This document shows positions 60,770-64,000 of a DNA stretch of 64,000 nt, piece by piece; the stretch's first letter is position 1; every line of letters begins with the position of its first letter. This DNA comes from Scytonema sp035967975 (GTDB lineage Bacteria; Cyanobacteriota; Cyanobacteriia; Cyanobacteriales; Nostocaceae), in NCBI GenBank assembly GCA_035967975.1, contig JAWQFQ010000013.1, forward strand, positions 1 through 64,000, given 5' to 3'. A program made the position numbers and the translations under genes. The notes under the pieces are model-generated. The model had not been told where the DNA came from. It saw only the letters and a list, made by a program, of their open reading frames with translations, and made no database searches.

Positions 60770-61236
60770 AACACCCTGATTTTGTGTACTAAAACAAGCA
60801 AAACCTATAGCAATTTTAGAGGGAATGTAAAAACTCGTTAAGATTGCTAATAGTTAATAGCTAATTGCTAATGGAAAAAAAAGCCATTAGCCATTAGCCA
60901 CCCACTTTGCGTATGTATTTGTATCAATTTACAATAGCTTTATCAAAAAAAATGTATATTGAAACACATATACTACGTAAGATTATACGGAAAAAGAGCC
61001 AAAGATTTTCCGCCTTTATATCGGTTTTCCCTGACTCGGATTTTACGGTTATTAAAAATAATAATCATGCCAATACTGCTCAGTTAAGCTACTCCCAACA
61101 CGCTCTAAAAATACCATTATCTCTCCAACTCTCATCTCTGTGTCCTCTGCGTCTCTGTGGTTTTCTAAATAAGTCATCTTACTTTTTTCCCAGTCCAAGA
61201 TTACCTAAATATTTATACTTAGGTACAAATTTTTCG
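60770..61236. other. Spacer between the two chemoreceptor genes
   Basis: About 467 bp without a gene. A heptamer repeat block (TAATAGTTAATAGCTAATTG then CCATTAGCCATTAGCC) lies at 60846-60900. CAATACTGCTCAGTTA is at about 61072-61087, and CTCTGCGTCTCTGTGG dispersed text is at about 61147-61162. The 130-codon frame at 60907 is not supported. Confidence 0.6.
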
Positions 61237-64000
61237 TTACACCTTGAAGGTACCAACAGTGTCTTGCAACTGTTGGGATATCTCCACAGTTTCTTGTAAA
61301 GATTGAACAACTTGATTTGAAGAAGCACTGGTACGTTGAGAGGAAGCCGCAATGTCTTTCATCAACTGACTGACGTTATAGGATGTTTCTACCTGAGAGG
61401 CTGTTGCTTGGGAAATTGATTGCACTAACAAGTCTATTTGTCGCGAGATGTCTAATATCTCCGACAGATTTTGTTTAGCATCTTCCACAATCTTCGTACT
61501 TTCCACAACCTGAGTAGTTCCGAGTTCCATCGCCTGAACGACTTCCGTGGTTTCACGTTGGATTCTTTCAACAATTTGTTCAATTTCTTCTGTCGCCGAC
61601 GCACTTCGGGCGGCGAGTTCCCCTACCTCCTCCGCTACGACTGCAAAACCTTGTCCTTCTTCTCCCGCACGGGCTGCTTCAATACCAGCGTTGATAGCTA
61701 ACAAGTTGGTTTGCATGGAAATCTGATTGATCAAAGCCACCACACGGGAGATTTGTTGGGTTGATTCTCCCAATCGCTTGACTTTTTTGGCGGTTTCACC
61801 CACAGTTTCCCGCAAATGCAAGATGTTTTGCACAGTCATATCCATTGCTATCCCGCTTTTTTTAGCAGTGTGAGCCGCCGTGTTGGCGACTGTAGCTGCT
61901 TGTTGAGCACTAGCGGCGACCGCTTGAATCGAATGTGTCATATTATCGACAGCATCAAGGGTGCGGTTGATTTCTGAAGCTTGAGCCAGTGCTTCATTGG
62001 CGAGTTGGTGAATGGCTTGTTCGTTATCGCCAATGGCTTCGTTGACTTGGTTAGCAGTTTGTTTGACTTGAGTGACAATGTCGCGCAAGCTTTCAACAAT
62101 AGAGTTGAAGAAGTCAGCGACGGTACCAATTTCCCCCGGTGTCACTTCAGTACGTACAGTCAGGTTTCCACTGGCTACTTCTTCTACATCATTTAGCAGT
62201 TCTAAAAGCTGCGTTTGCAAAATTTCTTTCTGTTGTCGTTCTGTGATGGAGACTGTTTCAGCAGTTTGACGACCTTCGTCTATGTGTTTGAGCAATTCTG
62301 CTTGCTCTAGAGAATAGCCCACTTGAATCGCTACCTGTTTGAACACATGAATTTCTATATCTTTCCACTGGCGATAATCCGAACACTGATGAGCGACCAA
62401 GACGCCATGCAGCTTTTTGTTAAGGAAAATGGGTGTATGTAAATATGCTTTGACCGCTAACTGCTCGAGCTGCTGGAGATATTGCTGACTCCATGAATCT
62501 TTGTAAATGTTTTCAACAGATCTCACACTATCTATTTCAAATTCTTGAGCACTGTAGAAATCACTCACGTTTGTACCTAGAGCTGATGGACAAGATTGAG
62601 TGACAGATTCAGTCATCATTTCATCTTGGTAGGTTTTGTTGAAAAGATAAACAATGACTCGCTCAGCTTGTAGGACTTCTCGTGTTGTTGATACGGCTGC
62701 TTTTAAGATGGTTTTGATATCTAGTGATTCACGGACCGCAGCAGTAATTTCATTTAGTTGTAGGGCTAGTCTCGCTTGATTTTCTTTGGAGCGGATTTGT
62801 TTTGTTATGTCATCCGCTATTGTGTTGAAACTAGTTGCTAATTGTCCTATTTCATCAGTAGCAAAAACTTTAGTGCGAGAAGAGCGATCGCCCGCTGCAA
62901 ATTTCTTGGCTGAGTGCTGGAGATTCTCAATAGGTCTGATAATTGTATTCCGGAGTATAACCACCCAGAACAATGTGATAATTAACGCTATCAGAACTGT
63001 GAATGCTTTTTCAGCTAAACTTTGTGTTAGTAAATTATTCAATACAGTTTCTGGAGTTCCCCGCACCAAAATAGCAACAGGTTGTTTGTCAAAAACAATT
63101 TTAGGTTCATCTGCTTGTTGTATGATTGTATTCGGTAGAGACTTGGCTGCGATCGTATAAGTGTGGTTATTTATAACCATGCGCCTACTAACTGCTGTCC
63201 CTTGTGCTTTTGCAGCCTCTTTGAGTAAGGATATGCCTTCTTGTTTTGGTAATTCTATATTATATTGAGCTTTATCTAAATTTTCAGAATCACCTTGATT
63301 TAGTAGAGATGTAGCTAAGGCAAATGACCCGTTAAGTTGGCGAAGGTAAACAGCACTGTAGCCACCTCTAGTTGCTTGCAAAGTTTCTCTGACAATGGGT
63401 TCTTTTCTATTAACAATGTCTCCAGATACTAAAGCACCAATAACTGTTTGTGTTGCTAGTTCTTTAACAGGTGTAACCGTATAACGAATTAAAGCATCTT
63501 GATTTCTAAAACCTTTCGGTAAATGTGGTGATTCTTTACTCAACTCCGACCAACTAACAATACGACTAGCTTTAATTTGTTTGTGATTCTTAAATACCTC
63601 TTGAACTAAGTTATTGGGATTGAAAACTTCCCCTTCCCGGTTAGTATTAGCATTAATAATAATTTTTAAATCTTTACCTACTAAAGTCGCATACTCGATT
63701 TTATGAGCCTGAACTTCGTTTTCGAGAAGCTGTTTAACTTGATTTTTTAAATCCGTACTTATAGTCTGTCCTGAATTATAAGCTGTCGCTGCTCTAATAA
63801 CTGCTGCATTATCTGCTTGCCTGCGAAAATCAGACCCCATTTGATTGATTTTGATATCATAATTAATATCTGTAACCGTAAGCTCTGCCTTGGCTTGTTC
63901 TCGCAGTTGATTTTGCAAGCTGATAATCATAATTAAAATAGCCCCAAGACCTATTCCTAAAACGGATACCAATTCAGAAGTCACTAAAGCTATTAAATAT
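61237..64000 (-). CDS. Methyl-accepting chemotaxis protein with GAF domain, 5' end beyond window
   Basis: At least 915 residues are visible. A GTG at 63984 could start it, but the frame stays open to the window edge and the upstream text (YLIALVTSELVSVLGI) aligns with the middle of the first helix of the neighbouring receptor, so the true start is probably outside. The order is TM, cache sensor, TM (FTVLIALIITLFWVVIL), HAMP, GAF (about 405-575, with VKAYLHTPIFLNKKLHGVLV and AHQCSD), then an MCP signalling domain with NQISMQTNLLAINAGIEAAR. The cache and signalling parts are close paralogues of the receptor downstream; the GAF insertion is the main difference and could sense a second messenger or bilin-like cofactor. 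Confidence 0.88.
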   Translation of the reverse strand, partial: YLIALVTSELVSVLGIGLGAILIMIISLQNQLREQAKAELTVTDINYDIKINQMGSDFRRQADNAAVIRAATAYNSGQTISTDLKNQVKQLLENEVQAHKIEYATLVGKDLKIIINANTNREGEVFNPNNLVQEVFKNHKQIKASRIVSWSELSKESPHLPKGFRNQDALIRYTVTPVKELATQTVIGALVSGDIVNRKEPIVRETLQATRGGYSAVYLRQLNGSFALATSLLNQGDSENLDKAQYNIELPKQEGISLLKEAAKAQGTAVSRRMVINNHTYTIAAKSLPNTIIQQADEPKIVFDKQPVAILVRGTPETVLNNLLTQSLAEKAFTVLIALIITLFWVVILRNTIIRPIENLQHSAKKFAAGDRSSRTKVFATDEIGQLATSFNTIADDITKQIRSKENQARLALQLNEITAAVRESLDIKTILKAAVSTTREVLQAERVIVYLFNKTYQDEMMTESVTQSCPSALGTNVSDFYSAQEFEIDSVRSVENIYKDSWSQQYLQQLEQLAVKAYLHTPIFLNKKLHGVLVAHQCSDYRQWKDIEIHVFKQVAIQVGYSLEQAELLKHIDEGRQTAETVSITERQQKEILQTQLLELLNDVEEVASGNLTVRTEVTPGEIGTVADFFNSIVESLRDIVTQVKQTANQVNEAIGDNEQAIHQLANEALAQASEINRTLDAVDNMTHSIQAVAASAQQAATVANTAAHTAKKSGIAMDMTVQNILHLRETVGETAKKVKRLGESTQQISRVVALINQISMQTNLLAINAGIEAARAGEEGQGFAVVAEEVGELAARSASATEEIEQIVERIQRETTEVVQAMELGTTQVVESTKIVEDAKQNLSEILDISRQIDLLVQSISQATASQVETSYNVSQLMKDIAASSQRTSASSNQVVQSLQETVEISQQLQDTVGTFKV

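Noticed and set aside
60907..61299. 130-codon open frame
   Set aside because: It covers dispersed repeat text and the end of the chemoreceptor gene in antisense.

Overview
The window looks like chromosomal DNA of a filamentous, probably heterocyst-type (Nostocales) cyanobacterium. The basis is the many GCGATCGC (HIP1) octamers, blocks of TAATAGC/CCATTAG heptamer repeats, many short dispersed palindromes, and cyanobacterial gene types (acyl-ACP synthetase-like AMP ligase, pyruvate dehydrogenase E2, DUF3011, AAA-like/WD40 STAND protein, PilJ-like chemoreceptors). The genus assignment is inference. Two runs of exactly 100 N (16545-16644 and 17706-17805) are assembly gaps inside tandem repeats. 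No rRNA, convincing tRNA, CRISPR array or intact transposase gene was seen.

Layout. 0-2.2 kb: an AAA-like/WD40 STAND gene broken by a frameshift and internal deletion. 2.5-6.0 kb: a metal-homeostasis group (CobW GTPase behind a Zur-box-like site, a WD40 protein, and a ZnuA-like binding protein with only one histidine). 6.4-8.4 kb: a divergent transketolase. 8.5-9.6 kb: a nucleotidyltransferase-like/XRE gene pair behind a perfect hairpin, resembling a toxin-antitoxin module. 10-15.5 kb: two histidine kinases and a response regulator. 16.2-18.8 kb: DUF3011 and TonB-like proteins with expanded repeats. 19.2-20.7 kb: small unknown genes and relics, including a fused rtcB/archease remnant and a frameshifted antitoxin.

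21.6-42.1 kb is the accessory core. It opens with a membrane protein and a CHAT protease that share a short RHIM-like motif. It continues as one directional array of 15 genes: three P-loop GTPases, a GAP1-like membrane protein, two multi-TM/FHA-like proteins (one with vWA), a secreted vWA protein, three envelope proteins with a common N-terminal module but different C-terminal domains, a cytosolic vWA protein, a zinc-ribbon FHA protein, a pseudokinase-PP2C phosphatase and a zinc-ribbon Ser/Thr kinase with TPRs. I read it as a membrane-spanning phospho-signalling and GTPase system. It combines parts known from TerY-P triads and double-GTPase conflict systems in an arrangement I do not recognise as characterised.

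42.2-64 kb: an orphan antitoxin whose toxin was cut off by a repeat, pdh E2, a YlqD protein, an acyl-activating enzyme, RecQ, a second kinase group (FHA-winged helix, membrane Ser/Thr kinase, PstS-like protein), DUF427, a double CAP-domain protein, a TOBE protein and two large chemoreceptors, the last running off the window. Two copies of a MITE-like element and several palindrome families fill the spacers.
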